From the NCBI GenBank assembly GCA_964348665.1, contig CAYGDP010000038.1, positions 1 through 23,566 of the forward strand: a stretch of DNA of 23,566 bases, in the 5' to 3' direction. How positions within the stretch are numbered: position 1 is the stretch's first letter; each line of letters starts with the position of its first letter. The DNA is from CAYGDP01 sp964348665. GTDB taxonomy: Bacteria > Verrucomicrobiota > Verrucomicrobiia > Palsa-1439 > CAYGDP01. A program made the position numbers and the translations under genes. Under the pieces are notes generated by a model. That model was not told the DNA's origin, made no database searches, and saw nothing but the letters and a program-made list of their open reading frames with translations. Below, piece after piece: positions 8,948-17,696 of the stretch.

Positions 8948-9682
8948 TTATTTCTTGGCGTCAACCCAGCCGTCGGGTTTATTCCAGTAAGTCACGCGAC
9001 CGCCGCGGTCGGGCGCAGCCCATCGCACGCCATTGGCGATCACGCGCAACACATCGGGATGATGATACGTGGGGTACGTTTCGTGGCCGGGACGGAAATA
9101 AAAAATCTTTCCCGCGCCGCGACGGAAGGTTACGCCGCTGCGAAAGACTTCGCCCCCGGTAAAACTGCTGATCAAAATCGTCTCATCCGGCTCCGGAATG
9201 TCGAAATGCTCGCCGTACATTTCTTCGCGCTCGATGATGAAATGATCGTCAATTCCCTCGACGATGGGATGTCCGGGTTTGGTGATCCAAAGAATCTCGC
9301 GGTCATTCGATTCACGCCATTTCAACGCCGCTGTCGTGCCGATGAGCGACATGAACGGTTTCGACATATGCCCCGAATGGAGAGCGACCAGCCCCATCCC
9401 GTCCAGCACCCGCGCCTTTACTTTTGCTGCAATTTCATCTTTCACCTCGCCGTGCGCCAGATGTCCCCACCACGTCATCACATCGGTGGATTTCAACACC
9501 GCATCGCTAAGGCCGTGCTCCGGTTCGTCGAGCGTGGCGGTGCGCACCTCGAAGTCGGGATTTTTCTTGAGATAATTGGCGATCGCGCCGTGCATCCCTT
9601 CGGGATATATCTTGGCGACGACTGGATTTTTCTTTTCGTGGCGATGCTCGTGCCACACGGTTACGCGAATTTTGTTTGGCAT
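8948..9682 (-). CDS. ThuA domain protein (trehalose-utilisation type)
   Basis: 244 aa from the ATG at 9682. An in-frame TTG three codons upstream (9691) is possible but less likely. The protein is one class-I-glutamine-amidotransferase-like ThuA domain: RVTVWHEHRHEK at the N-terminus, TDVMTWWGHLAHGEV, GLVALHSGHMSKPF, KPGHPIVEGIDDHFIIEREEMYGE, and the C-terminal FYFRPGHETYPTYHHPDVLRVIANGVRW. Related ThuA proteins function in catabolism of trehalose and other disaccharides through 3-keto intermediates. No signal peptide is visible, so it should be cytosolic. It is the first gene of the leftward run and is divergent from the isomerase-like gene at 9777, with a 94-base shared upstream region. Confidence 0.88.
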   Translation of the reverse strand: MPNKIRVTVWHEHRHEKKNPVVAKIYPEGMHGAIANYLKKNPDFEVRTATLDEPEHGLSDAVLKSTDVMTWWGHLAHGEVKDEIAAKVKARVLDGMGLVALHSGHMSKPFMSLIGTTAALKWRESNDREILWITKPGHPIVEGIDDHFIIEREEMYGEHFDIPEPDETILISSFTGGEVFRSGVTFRRGAGKIFYFRPGHETYPTYHHPDVLRVIANGVRWAAPDRGGRVTYWNKPDGWVDAKK

Positions 9683-9764
9683 AGTGAACAACGATTATCC
9701 GCGCGCCGTCGAGCATCGTCAAGCTTGCAATCGGCGCGTGCCTCTGCAAAAATCGGCTCAACGA

Positions 9765-9769
9765 AAGGA
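9765..9769 (+). promoter_or_regulatory. Ribosome binding site fixing the start at 9777
   Basis: AAGGA lies 7 bases before ATG 9777. It selects this start over the open frame that extends back to 9576, whose extra residues overlap the ThuA gene and read as non-protein-like. Confidence 0.7.
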
Positions 9770-9776
9770 CTTTTCA

Positions 9777-10538
9777 ATGGCCAAATTTCAGCAGTCGTTC
9801 GCCTGGTGGTGCGTCGCCAGCAAAATAAAAGACCCGCATGACTTCATCCACGATGTCGCTGACATCGGGTACAAAGGCATCGAGATGATTGACGAGAAGC
9901 TCTGGCCCGACGTGCTCGACCACGGCCTCAAGATTGCCACCATCGCCGGTCACAAATCGCTTTCAGACGGTCTCAACAAAATCGAGAACCACAGCCGGAT
10001 TGCCGACGAGATCGCTGCCAATTGTGAGAAAGCGCGCAAGTTTGGTATCCCGGTCTTGATCGTCTTCAGCGGGAACCGTAACGGGTTGGCGGACGACAAA
10101 GGCATCGAAATCACCGCCGAAGGTTTGAATAAGTGCAAAAAATCCGCTGAACAGACTGGCGTCACGCTTGTCCTCGAACTGCTCAATTCAAAGGTGGATC
10201 ACAAAGATTACCAGTGCGATCATACCGCGTGGGGCGTGGAGGTCATCAAGCGAGTCAACTCCCCTCGTGTGAAATTGCTCTACGACATTTATCACATGCA
10301 AATCATGGAAGGGGACACGATCCGAACCATCCAGGACAATCATCAGCACTTCGGCCACTATCACACGGCGGGCAATCCCGGTCGTCACGACCTCGACGAC
10401 GAGCAGGAATCCAATTACCCCGCCATCATGCGCGCCATTGCTAAAACAGGTTACACCGGATTTGTTGGCCAGGAATTTATTCCGAAAGCCGACGTGACCA
10501 AGGCGCTTCAGACGGCGTTTGATTTGTGTAATGTTTGA
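9777..10538 (+). CDS. hyi: Hydroxypyruvate isomerase-like TIM-barrel protein
   Basis: 253 aa, the usual size for the Hyi/sugar-isomerase family, and without a signal peptide. It opens with KFQQSFAWWC and continues as a TIM barrel. Putative metal and catalytic residues are visible: E134 in LVLELLNSK, D170-H173-Q175 in LLYDIYHMQIMEGD, H196 in HYHTAGNPGRHDLD, and E233 in FVGQEFIPK. These motifs match hydroxypyruvate isomerase and its sugar-isomerase/epimerase relatives. In this group of bacteria such paralogues are numerous and the true substrate is often another keto sugar, so the enzyme class is firmer than the substrate. It is transcribed away from ThuA, and the fusion gene follows after 39 bases. 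Confidence 0.85.
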   Translation: MAKFQQSFAWWCVASKIKDPHDFIHDVADIGYKGIEMIDEKLWPDVLDHGLKIATIAGHKSLSDGLNKIENHSRIADEIAANCEKARKFGIPVLIVFSGNRNGLADDKGIEITAEGLNKCKKSAEQTGVTLVLELLNSKVDHKDYQCDHTAWGVEVIKRVNSPRVKLLYDIYHMQIMEGDTIRTIQDNHQHFGHYHTAGNPGRHDLDDEQESNYPAIMRAIAKTGYTGFVGQEFIPKADVTKALQTAFDLCNV

Positions 10539-10577
10539 TTGCTCGACGATCCCGCTGCGCGTGTGTAATCTCGGCGC

Positions 10578-11891
10578 GTGAATGAGGCGAACTGGATTCC
10601 CGTCGTCGGTGCAATGCTGGCAATGCTTGGCCTCTGGCTGGCGTACCGATCCGGCAAGCGGCGCCGGCTCGTGGACGACATTCCCACGTCGAAGACTACC
10701 GGCGTTTTCATCGGCCTGACCGAGCTGAAAGGCACAGCCGAGGTGGATTGTCCGCCACTGGTAAGTTATCTGGCCGAGATATCCTGCGTCCATTTCCTTT
10801 GGAACGTGCAGGAGCGATGGTCTCGCACGGTAATCGAGACTTACACCGATAGCAAAGGTAACATCCAAACGCGCACTCGCCACGAGAGTGGCTGGACCAC
10901 AGTGGCAAGCGGCGGTGGAGCGATTCCGTTTTATTTGAAAGATGATTTCGGCGTAATCCGTGTCCTGCCCGAAGGCGCGCAGATTGAGCCGTTGTCAGTC
11001 TTCAGCGAAACCTGTGGTCGCGGTGACTCACTCTATTACGCCAAAGGCCCAAGTAGCGCGATCGCGAACTCCGATCATATTCGCCAATTTACGGAAACTG
11101 CAATCCCATTGCATACGCCCTTGTACGTAATGGGACAGGCGCGCGAGCGGCAGGACGTCGTCGCGCCGGAGATTGCAGAAGACAAAAATGCGCCGTTGTT
11201 TTTGATTTCGACCCGCACGGAAAAACAAATCAGCAGCGGTTACAAATGGAAACAGCGCGGGCTTCTGATTCTCGGGCTGATTGTGTGCATTGGCGGATTT
11301 ATCTGGCGCGATTCGCAGCTGAATTTTCGGCCTGAATCTCGCGTGCTCTTTTACGCTTTGGCAGGAGCCGGCTATCTGTTTACCGCCGTGCTTGGCTGGG
11401 TCTGGATGGTCTATAACAGCCTGGTGGGTCTCCGCCAACGGGTTCGTCAAGCGTGGTCACAGGTGGATATCCAACTCAAACGCCGATTCGACCTGATTCC
11501 CAATCTTGTCGAGACGGTGAAAGGCTATCGAGATCATGAAGCACGTTTGCAGACCGAGCTGGCACAAATTCGCAGCCAGATGATTGCGACGCCGCCCGGT
11601 GTCACAGGTCCCGACTATGCAGCGGTGACCAAAACTCTCTTTGCCATTCGCGAGGCGTATCCCGAGCTGAACGCCTCCGAATCGTTTCTCCGTTTGCAAA
11701 AAGAACTTTCCGACACCGAACAACGCATCGCGCTTGCCCGCGGATACTTCAACGAAATCGCCTATCACTACAACGTGCGCCTGGAAATCATCCCCGACCG
11801 TTTCGTCGCCCGCCTTGCCCTGTTGCAACCACAGCCACTCATGGCCGCCAACGACTTCGAGCGTGCTCCCGTCGTCGTGTCGTTTCAGTGA
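10578..11891 (+). CDS. BAM/GIDE domain-LemA fusion membrane protein
   Basis: 437 aa from a GTG start; the nearest ATG at 10582 is out of frame. The order is a transmembrane helix (~6-23), then a domain of ~70-225 residues resembling the BAM/GIDE domain of the mitochondrial E3 ligase MUL1 and its prokaryotic relatives (ISCVHFLWNVQER, FYLKDDFGVIRVLPEGAQIEP, IPLHTPLYVMGQAR, PLFLISTRTEKQI). Two more helices follow (~228-243 and ~255-280), then a LemA domain (YNSLVGLRQRVRQAWSQVDIQLKRR at 279-303, FDLIPNLVETVKGYRDHE, and GYFNEIAYHYNVRLEIIPDRFVA at ~389-411). LemA proteins are helical membrane proteins of poorly defined role. The BAM placement between helices mirrors MUL1, with LemA where MUL1 has its RING. 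Function is unknown; a membrane-stress or assembly role is only a guess. Confidence 0.85.
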   Translation: MNEANWIPVVGAMLAMLGLWLAYRSGKRRRLVDDIPTSKTTGVFIGLTELKGTAEVDCPPLVSYLAEISCVHFLWNVQERWSRTVIETYTDSKGNIQTRTRHESGWTTVASGGGAIPFYLKDDFGVIRVLPEGAQIEPLSVFSETCGRGDSLYYAKGPSSAIANSDHIRQFTETAIPLHTPLYVMGQARERQDVVAPEIAEDKNAPLFLISTRTEKQISSGYKWKQRGLLILGLIVCIGGFIWRDSQLNFRPESRVLFYALAGAGYLFTAVLGWVWMVYNSLVGLRQRVRQAWSQVDIQLKRRFDLIPNLVETVKGYRDHEARLQTELAQIRSQMIATPPGVTGPDYAAVTKTLFAIREAYPELNASESFLRLQKELSDTEQRIALARGYFNEIAYHYNVRLEIIPDRFVARLALLQPQPLMAANDFERAPVVVSFQ

Positions 11892-11978
11892 GATGAGGGG
11901 AATCATTCAGAATCGAATTAGCCACAAAAAGCGCAAAGAGCACAAAAATATGCCGCGCTTTTGCGGGGCGTTTATTGT

Positions 11979-12052
11979 TGTCATTCTGAGCGTAGCGAAG
12001 AATCTCTGCCTTTCGTAACAGCGGAGACCCTTGGCTTTCGCTCAGGGTGACA
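11979..12052. repeat. Dispersed intergenic inverted repeat; possible bidirectional terminator
   Basis: The left arm starts TGTCATTCTGAGCG (11979-11992), and the right arm ends CGCTCAGGGTGACA (12039-12052), which is its imperfect reverse complement. With one gap the pairing extends inward over about 28 bases (AAGAATCTC against GAGACCCTT) around a loop near 12010-12020. This arm sequence is a widespread bacterial intergenic palindrome. It sits between the convergent fusion gene (ends 11891) and the cytochrome gene (ends 12062), where a hairpin could end transcription from both sides. There is no U-tract typical of an intrinsic terminator. Confidence 0.7.
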
Positions 12053-12061
12053 AACTAAGAA

Positions 12062-15000
12062 CTATTCCACGTAAAAAAATTCGTTGGAAAGCAACAAAAC
12101 CTGCGCGTATTTTTCCCAGGCGCCGAGAGGAGAGGGGAGTTTGGTTGGATCCAGAAAATCGCGTTTGGCATCCCAAGTCCGCGGTGATATCGCCGGCAGC
12201 AGAGAGCGTTGCGGGGGTGCCGAGGTGGAAGTGGATTTCCTGGTGGTCTTACGGGAACTTGATTGAGTCACATCTTTCTCCGGGCCGGAGGGTGAAGCTT
12301 GTGCCACTGTTCTTGTTTGGGGTTCCTGAATCTCGATCACGGGCGCCCAGGTAAAGCTGTCGCCGTTTTCGTCTTCGCGTGATTCCACGATGAAATCAAT
12401 CGTATCGCCCGCTTTGATTTCGGCGCTCTCGACCGTCGTCGGTTCACCCTTGTTGTGAGCGATCCATTCGCCGAGCAACGTGCCCCGGCTGGACACGATC
12501 CGGCCGCGCACTCCATCGCCAGGCTCTCCTTTGTGAGCGAGGTCGCCGCGAATCGTGATCCGACCATCACAAGGGGCGGTCCAACGACGGATGGCGGCAA
12601 ATTTCGCCGCGATACCGCTGGGACGACCGCCATCCGCCGTGATCCGCGTCTTGCCGGCTTGGGGGTCGGGCATCACGGCGCCACCTTGCCAAGTGCCATT
12701 CGCGAAATGTGTAAATTCCGAGAAGCTGACGCGTTTGGTCGTCTCGTCGAATTTTCCGTAGCCGTAGCTCCAGGCGGCTGCCTCGGCATTGAGGATTTCT
12801 CGCGATGGATTGCCGCGGACGAAACTACGCGCCGCTTCCAACTCGCCCGGCGTCGGCTCGCGCTGGTAAAGCACCTGGTAAATCCGGCGCACACGATCGT
12901 CACCGTCGAACAGGTTCATCACATCGGATCGTGTCACCAGACCGCGCGCGCATTCAGCGACGAACGGATTGTTCATCAAATAAAGCGCTTGCTGCGCGAC
13001 GGTTGTTTGGCCGCGCACGGCGGCGGGCGTATCGGGATTGGCGAAGTCGAACAGACGAAAGATTTGAGGCAATTCCTGGCGATCAACGAATCCATAGACC
13101 GTGCGGCGATTTGTAAACGGTTGTGCCATTAAGTCAACGGGTTTGCCGCCGGGTTTCGGGTCAAGTTTGCCGCCGACGGCCAGCATCGAATCGCGCATCG
13201 CCTCAAAATCGAGCCGGTGCGGGGCGAATCGCCAAAGGAATTTATTGTCGGGATCGCGCGCGAGGTTGCGCGGGTTTGGATTGCTGCTCTGCTGATACGT
13301 CGCGGAGAGAAGGATGCGACGGTGCAGTTTTTTCACCGACCATCCCTCTTCAATGAATTGCGCCGCGAGAGTGTCGAGTAATTCGGGGTGTGTGGGCGGC
13401 GGCGTGCGCATGCCGAAATTGTTGGGAGGCTCGACAATTCCCCTGCCGAAATGGAGTTTCCAGACGCGATTGACCAAGACTCGGGCGGTCAACGGATTCG
13501 CAGGGCTGGCGATGGCCTGCGCGAGTTGCAGGCGACCGCTGGATTCCTTCGGAAACGGCTTTCGCTCCGGGCCGCTAAGAATTTCGAGGAACTGGCGCGG
13601 GCATTCCGGACCGGCGTTACCCGGGTTGCCGCGAATATGGACGCGTGAGGTGCTCGGTTTTTCCTTGTCACGCATCACCATCGCGCGCGGCGGCGCGCCG
13701 GGATGGTTCACGTCTACGGCGCCGACCTTCTTCTTGAACTCATCAATCTTGTTCTTGATCTCGTCAGTGTAGAGGTAATATTCGCCGAACTTGTCCCGCG
13801 GCGGATTGGCGGGAGCATCGGCCGCGTAGAGAACCTGGCGCAATGCTTCTTCGTTTGCAGAGAGGGTTTGCGGCGGTGGCGTCGGGTTTTTCTCGTCCTT
13901 GTCAGGTTTCAGCGCCGAGTTGTAGGCAAGCACACTTTGCCAGTGCTTATCCGTGTCCGCAAACAACTTTCCGTACCGCTCCGCGACCTGCTTCAACTCC
14001 GTTGGGGGATCGCCCGCGAACAATTTGGCGACGAGCGGGTTGAGGGGTTTGTCCGCCTCCGTATTCGCCGCGAATTTCGCCGCCAATTCTTTAGCTTTTG
14101 CGACGAACTCGGCGTCGGGCAGCGCTTCGAACTCGAACCAGGGCGCAAAGATCGGGTCGTGTTTCTTTTTCCACTCGGCTAGCTTGCCTTTCCACCGATT
14201 GTGAACGGCGATGTTGAGCTTGCCGTCCCGGCGAACAAGCTTGTCTCGCTGCTCGTCGTTGAGGTTTTTATCGGCGTGGACGGTCATCAGGTAGCCGCCG
14301 ACAGTGGTGCGAAGCGCGGTGAGTACGGTAGATTCATTCTGCGTGACGTATTGGTTCAACTCGTTCTGCGCTTTTTTCAATTCCTCCTGGTATTTCGCGA
14401 ATTCTGGGTGCGGTGGTTGTTTGTCGAGCAGCGGTTTTTCCACTGGTTCATCGACGCTGCGAAAGATTCCATGCAGCGAATAATAGTCCTTCGTCGGGAT
14501 CGAATCGTATTTGTGGTCGTGACAACGCGCGCAGCCGACCGTGAGCGCCATCGTGCCACGGCAGACCACGTCAATGCGATCGTCAATGATGTCGTTGGCG
14601 TCATTCACAAAACGGCGGCCCAGGGTGAGGAAACCGAGCGCGGCCAGCGGACGATTATCCCCGTCGAGCTTCGTCAGGTCGGCGGCGATTTGTTGCGTGA
14701 GAAATTTGTCGTACGGCAAGTCTTCGTTGAAAGCGCGGATGACCCAGTCTCGGTAGGTGTAGGCAAACGGATAGCGCGATTCTTCGTTGCCGCCAACGTA
14801 ACCTTTGGTGTCTGCGTACCGCGCCACGTCAAGCCAGTGACGTCCCCAACGCTCGCCATAGGCAGGCGAGGCGAGGAGGCGATCCACGACTTTCTCGAAC
14901 GCGTTCGGCGATGGATCGGCCAAAAATGCCGCGACATCCTCGGGCGTCGGAGGTAATCCGGTCAATCCAATCGTCGTGCGGCGGATGAGGGTGCGTTTAT

Positions 15001-15559
15001 CTGCGGGCGGCGCAGGGGTGAGTTTGTTGGCGTCGAGTTTTGTCAGCACGAACGCGTCAATCGGATTTTGCGCCGTGCTCTTCTTTGGCAACGACGGTTT
15101 CTGGATCGGTTGAAACGCCCAATGCGTTTTTCCATCGGCCATGATTTTTTCGAACGGCGTTTGCCCAGAGGTTTCCTGGCGAGGGTCCGGCGCGCCCATC
15201 TTGACCCACGCTTCGAGGTCGCCGATCTGCGCGTCGCTAAGTTTTTCCTTCGGAGGCATCTGAAGCTTTTCGTTCTTGTATCGGACAGCCTTGACGAGCA
15301 GGCTCGCGTCGGGATTACCCGGGACGATGGCCGGGCCAGTCTCGCCGCCCTTCAACAAGTCGTAGCGAACATCGAGCACGAGTCCGCCTTTGATTTTCTC
15401 GGCCTGGCGACTGTGACACTTGGAGCAGACATCGGCAAAAATCGGCCGGATTTTTTTCTCGAAGAACTCGACCTGCTCCGTCGTCGGTTCGTCTGCGCAG
15501 GACGGAGAAAACGTTAAAGACAACAAAAGCGTAAAAGCAATTAAGGCGAACGGCTTCAT
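12062..15559 (-). CDS. Planctomycete-type cytochrome c / DUF1549 / DUF1553 protein
   Basis: 1165 aa from the ATG at 15559, chosen because it gives a clean signal peptide (MKPFALIAFTLLLSLTF); an upstream in-frame start at 15598 only adds residues in front of it. PSCyt1 comes first, with heme site C45-S-K-C48-H49 and likely axial Met102 in LQMPP. DUF1549 follows (~165-330, IRRTTIGLTGLPPTPEDVAA, RWGRHWLDVARYADTKGY, then a second heme-like motif CARCHDHKYDSIP). DUF1553 begins near RQFLEILSG and includes NPLTARVLVNRVWKLHFGRG, and closes with WEKYAQVLLLSNEFFYVE. A ~150-residue beta-rich domain (about 930-1081) and a Ser/Thr-rich linker are inserted before that last block. Such proteins act in the periplasm and are linked to oxidative or redox-assisted polysaccharide breakdown, but their reaction is not established. 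It is the last gene of the leftward cluster. Confidence 0.9.
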   Translation of the reverse strand: MKPFALIAFTLLLSLTFSPSCADEPTTEQVEFFEKKIRPIFADVCSKCHSRQAEKIKGGLVLDVRYDLLKGGETGPAIVPGNPDASLLVKAVRYKNEKLQMPPKEKLSDAQIGDLEAWVKMGAPDPRQETSGQTPFEKIMADGKTHWAFQPIQKPSLPKKSTAQNPIDAFVLTKLDANKLTPAPPADKRTLIRRTTIGLTGLPPTPEDVAAFLADPSPNAFEKVVDRLLASPAYGERWGRHWLDVARYADTKGYVGGNEESRYPFAYTYRDWVIRAFNEDLPYDKFLTQQIAADLTKLDGDNRPLAALGFLTLGRRFVNDANDIIDDRIDVVCRGTMALTVGCARCHDHKYDSIPTKDYYSLHGIFRSVDEPVEKPLLDKQPPHPEFAKYQEELKKAQNELNQYVTQNESTVLTALRTTVGGYLMTVHADKNLNDEQRDKLVRRDGKLNIAVHNRWKGKLAEWKKKHDPIFAPWFEFEALPDAEFVAKAKELAAKFAANTEADKPLNPLVAKLFAGDPPTELKQVAERYGKLFADTDKHWQSVLAYNSALKPDKDEKNPTPPPQTLSANEEALRQVLYAADAPANPPRDKFGEYYLYTDEIKNKIDEFKKKVGAVDVNHPGAPPRAMVMRDKEKPSTSRVHIRGNPGNAGPECPRQFLEILSGPERKPFPKESSGRLQLAQAIASPANPLTARVLVNRVWKLHFGRGIVEPPNNFGMRTPPPTHPELLDTLAAQFIEEGWSVKKLHRRILLSATYQQSSNPNPRNLARDPDNKFLWRFAPHRLDFEAMRDSMLAVGGKLDPKPGGKPVDLMAQPFTNRRTVYGFVDRQELPQIFRLFDFANPDTPAAVRGQTTVAQQALYLMNNPFVAECARGLVTRSDVMNLFDGDDRVRRIYQVLYQREPTPGELEAARSFVRGNPSREILNAEAAAWSYGYGKFDETTKRVSFSEFTHFANGTWQGGAVMPDPQAGKTRITADGGRPSGIAAKFAAIRRWTAPCDGRITIRGDLAHKGEPGDGVRGRIVSSRGTLLGEWIAHNKGEPTTVESAEIKAGDTIDFIVESREDENGDSFTWAPVIEIQEPQTRTVAQASPSGPEKDVTQSSSRKTTRKSTSTSAPPQRSLLPAISPRTWDAKRDFLDPTKLPSPLGAWEKYAQVLLLSNEFFYVE

Positions 15560-15619
15560 CTCAATCAGATTAGACAAGATTTTCCCCGCAAGACTCAAGC
15601 GAGGATTTTCCTGATTGCT

Positions 15620-17554
15620 TTACTGCATATGCCTGTCCAGTGTCGTCCAATACGGCGCGAAGAATTTTTCGAGGATGCGGCCTAGAATTTGGAAGCCGCG
15701 GTCGTTGGCGTGGACGCGATCACGCATGAACCAGCCATAATCTTTACCGCTCTCCTGCACGTAGCGCCACCACGGTCCGGTCATATCTACAAACCCGCAT
15801 TTCTCCTCGTCGGCCAGCCGTCGCAACCGCGCACGGTAATCGGCCCCGTCGGGCTTGATGTCGAACGTCCATTCTTTGATGTGTTTGTCGCTAATCGCTC
15901 CAAACGCAGGCGTCAGCAGCAAGATTTCAGGCGATTGTTTGGCGCGGACTTGATGAATGACTTCACGAATCGAGTCTACGTCTTCCCGCTGGCTGATGCC
16001 GCCGATCATGAGCAGGTTGGGTTGATGCTTGAGGACATATTCTTCGACGCGGTTTTCCTGTTTGTACCACCAGCAACCCGTCGAACCGCGCAGGGAAGTG
16101 ATCTTTTCGATTTTGCACTTTGGATACTGCCGCTGCAGGAGCAATTCATACTTCGACGACGCGGTATCGCCCATGATGCTATCGCCGAGCATGACGATCT
16201 TCAAGGTGCTGCCCTCGCGGAGTCGTTGCATCGTCCGATCGAGATTACGCCAGCGATCGGGGGGCGGCGCGTAGTGGAGTGGATCCATCGCGGCATAGAT
16301 CGCGTCGATCCGCGCCAAAGGATCGGGACGCGCGAATGGGTCTTCGACTTCGCCGTCCACGAGCAGCCAGCCGATTCGCGCGAATCGGCCTTTGCTCTCG
16401 GCGGGAATTTTCTCGGCGATTCGGAGGCGTAATTCGTGCCACTGTGTCGGGTCGAGATCCGTCGCAATCGTCCGCGAATGGGCGCGGGTGAATTTTTCGC
16501 AGAACGAATCGAAGTTCGAGCGCGGTTTCCAGTCCCCGCCGTCCATCGAAAACTCCAGATCGCCCGTGTCGGGGCCGATGGCGTCGAAGTAGCCGACTTG
16601 CGCCCCTTTGAATCGCAAGATGAGTGTCGCGCCCGCCTGATCGCTCTCGAGCACGTGATAAAACCGCCCGGTCGGGCTGCGTTGGCCGACTTTCCAATTT
16701 TTGTCGAGCGTGGCCCATTCGTACGGGATGCACTGCGCTTTTTCCATCGGCGCGGGACTGAGCGGCTTGGGTAGCGTGTGGCGCGCGAGTTTATCGGGCG
16801 ATTGCGCCGCCGTCTTGCATTTGTCGAGAAACGGTTTGAGAGCATCGAGGTAAAGCGCATAACCGCGGTCGGTCGGATGAACGCCGTCCTTGGCAAACTC
16901 TTCGAACGTCAACTCGCCCGCGATGATGTTTTCGGCGGCGAACTGTCCCAGGTTTACGCTGGGAATGCCGTAATGTGCGGCGATTTTCTCGTGCCATTGC
17001 ACGGTTTCGGGCAGTTCCCCTTTTTTGTAGGCCTCCATGTGATTTTTGACGAGCGTGTAGAGGAACACGATGTCGGTGGTTGAATCGCGGGCGATGATCT
17101 GGCGCACGATCCCTTCCATCGAGGCGAGAACCTGTGCTTCGGGCGCGCCGCCGTCATTGACCGCAAACTCGATGAATACCAGCGCCGCACCGCCGTAGAG
17201 AGCGTCGGTCTTGGTGCGGAACGCGCCGAGCCATGAGCCCGTGCCGCCGATGGCGGAATTGTTCTCGGCGAGCGTGGCGCCGGGGAATTCCTGTTTCAGG
17301 TGACGCATCGTCAGCGAGCGATAAGAAAGATCAGGTTTGGTCGCGCCTGCGCCTTCAGTGATCGAGCCGCCGAAGAACGTGATCTTTGTGTACGCCTGCG
17401 TCTTCTGGCTGTCAAAAAATTTGCTGAAACTGTGCGGACATCCGCCGCGGTCTTGAATGTAATCAGCGGTTTGTGCGGTAAGATTTATCGCGAGGAAACC
17501 GAGCGCGACGATCATCGGGGTCCAGCGCGAGACTGGCATTCGTTTTTGGAACAT
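15620..17554 (-). CDS. Secreted double SGNH/GDSL hydrolase with internal beta-sandwich
   Basis: 644 aa. A signal peptide is visible (basic MFQKRMPVSRW, hydrophobic core, TAQTA near residue 30); the second Met, at 17539, is an alternative start. SGNH domain 1 (~55-245): block I FFGGSITEGAG with Ser64, block II NSAIGGTGS, block III AVND with Asn134, and block V DGVHP with D223/H226. A ~110-residue beta-rich region follows (~290-405). SGNH domain 2 (~450-635): IVMLGDSIMGD with Ser459, SLRGSTG with Gly490, and RDRVHAND with D612/H615. In domain 2 the usual block III Asn is not evident (the region reads MIGGIS). The family includes carbohydrate esterases that remove acetyl or other acyl groups from polysaccharides, which fits its neighbours. 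The downstream cytochrome gene starts after 60 bases. Confidence 0.88.
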   Translation of the reverse strand: MFQKRMPVSRWTPMIVALGFLAINLTAQTADYIQDRGGCPHSFSKFFDSQKTQAYTKITFFGGSITEGAGATKPDLSYRSLTMRHLKQEFPGATLAENNSAIGGTGSWLGAFRTKTDALYGGAALVFIEFAVNDGGAPEAQVLASMEGIVRQIIARDSTTDIVFLYTLVKNHMEAYKKGELPETVQWHEKIAAHYGIPSVNLGQFAAENIIAGELTFEEFAKDGVHPTDRGYALYLDALKPFLDKCKTAAQSPDKLARHTLPKPLSPAPMEKAQCIPYEWATLDKNWKVGQRSPTGRFYHVLESDQAGATLILRFKGAQVGYFDAIGPDTGDLEFSMDGGDWKPRSNFDSFCEKFTRAHSRTIATDLDPTQWHELRLRIAEKIPAESKGRFARIGWLLVDGEVEDPFARPDPLARIDAIYAAMDPLHYAPPPDRWRNLDRTMQRLREGSTLKIVMLGDSIMGDTASSKYELLLQRQYPKCKIEKITSLRGSTGCWWYKQENRVEEYVLKHQPNLLMIGGISQREDVDSIREVIHQVRAKQSPEILLLTPAFGAISDKHIKEWTFDIKPDGADYRARLRRLADEEKCGFVDMTGPWWRYVQESGKDYGWFMRDRVHANDRGFQILGRILEKFFAPYWTTLDRHMQ

Positions 17555-17666
17555 GCATCATTCGACAGCCAATTCAAGAGTTCGCTGAATTGATTTGGAA
17601 AAAACTGGCACGATAGTCAGCAACCCAAGGCAATCCCGTCCCTAAAACCACCATCTCCCCAAGCAA

Positions 17667-17696
17667 ATTATCATCCAAAACAAGTTACAATTGTAA
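17667..17696 (-). promoter_or_regulatory. Weak promoter candidate for the SGNH gene overlapping the palindrome
   Basis: On the minus strand TTACAA (17696-17691) and GATAAT (17672-17667) are separated by 18 bases, 113 bases upstream of the SGNH start. The -35-like hexamer is half of the TTACAATTGTAA palindrome, so a protein bound there could block it. The match to consensus is only moderate. Confidence 0.3.

Noticed and set aside
8699..9776. Long plus-strand open frame opposite the methyltransferase and ThuA genes
   Set aside because: Both minus-strand genes have definite family motifs, and the antisense translation is Arg/Pro-rich without domains.
13703..14956. Several plus-strand open frames of 150-250 codons
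   Set aside because: They lie opposite DUF1549/DUF1553 coding sequence with conserved motifs and are products of GC-rich codon use.
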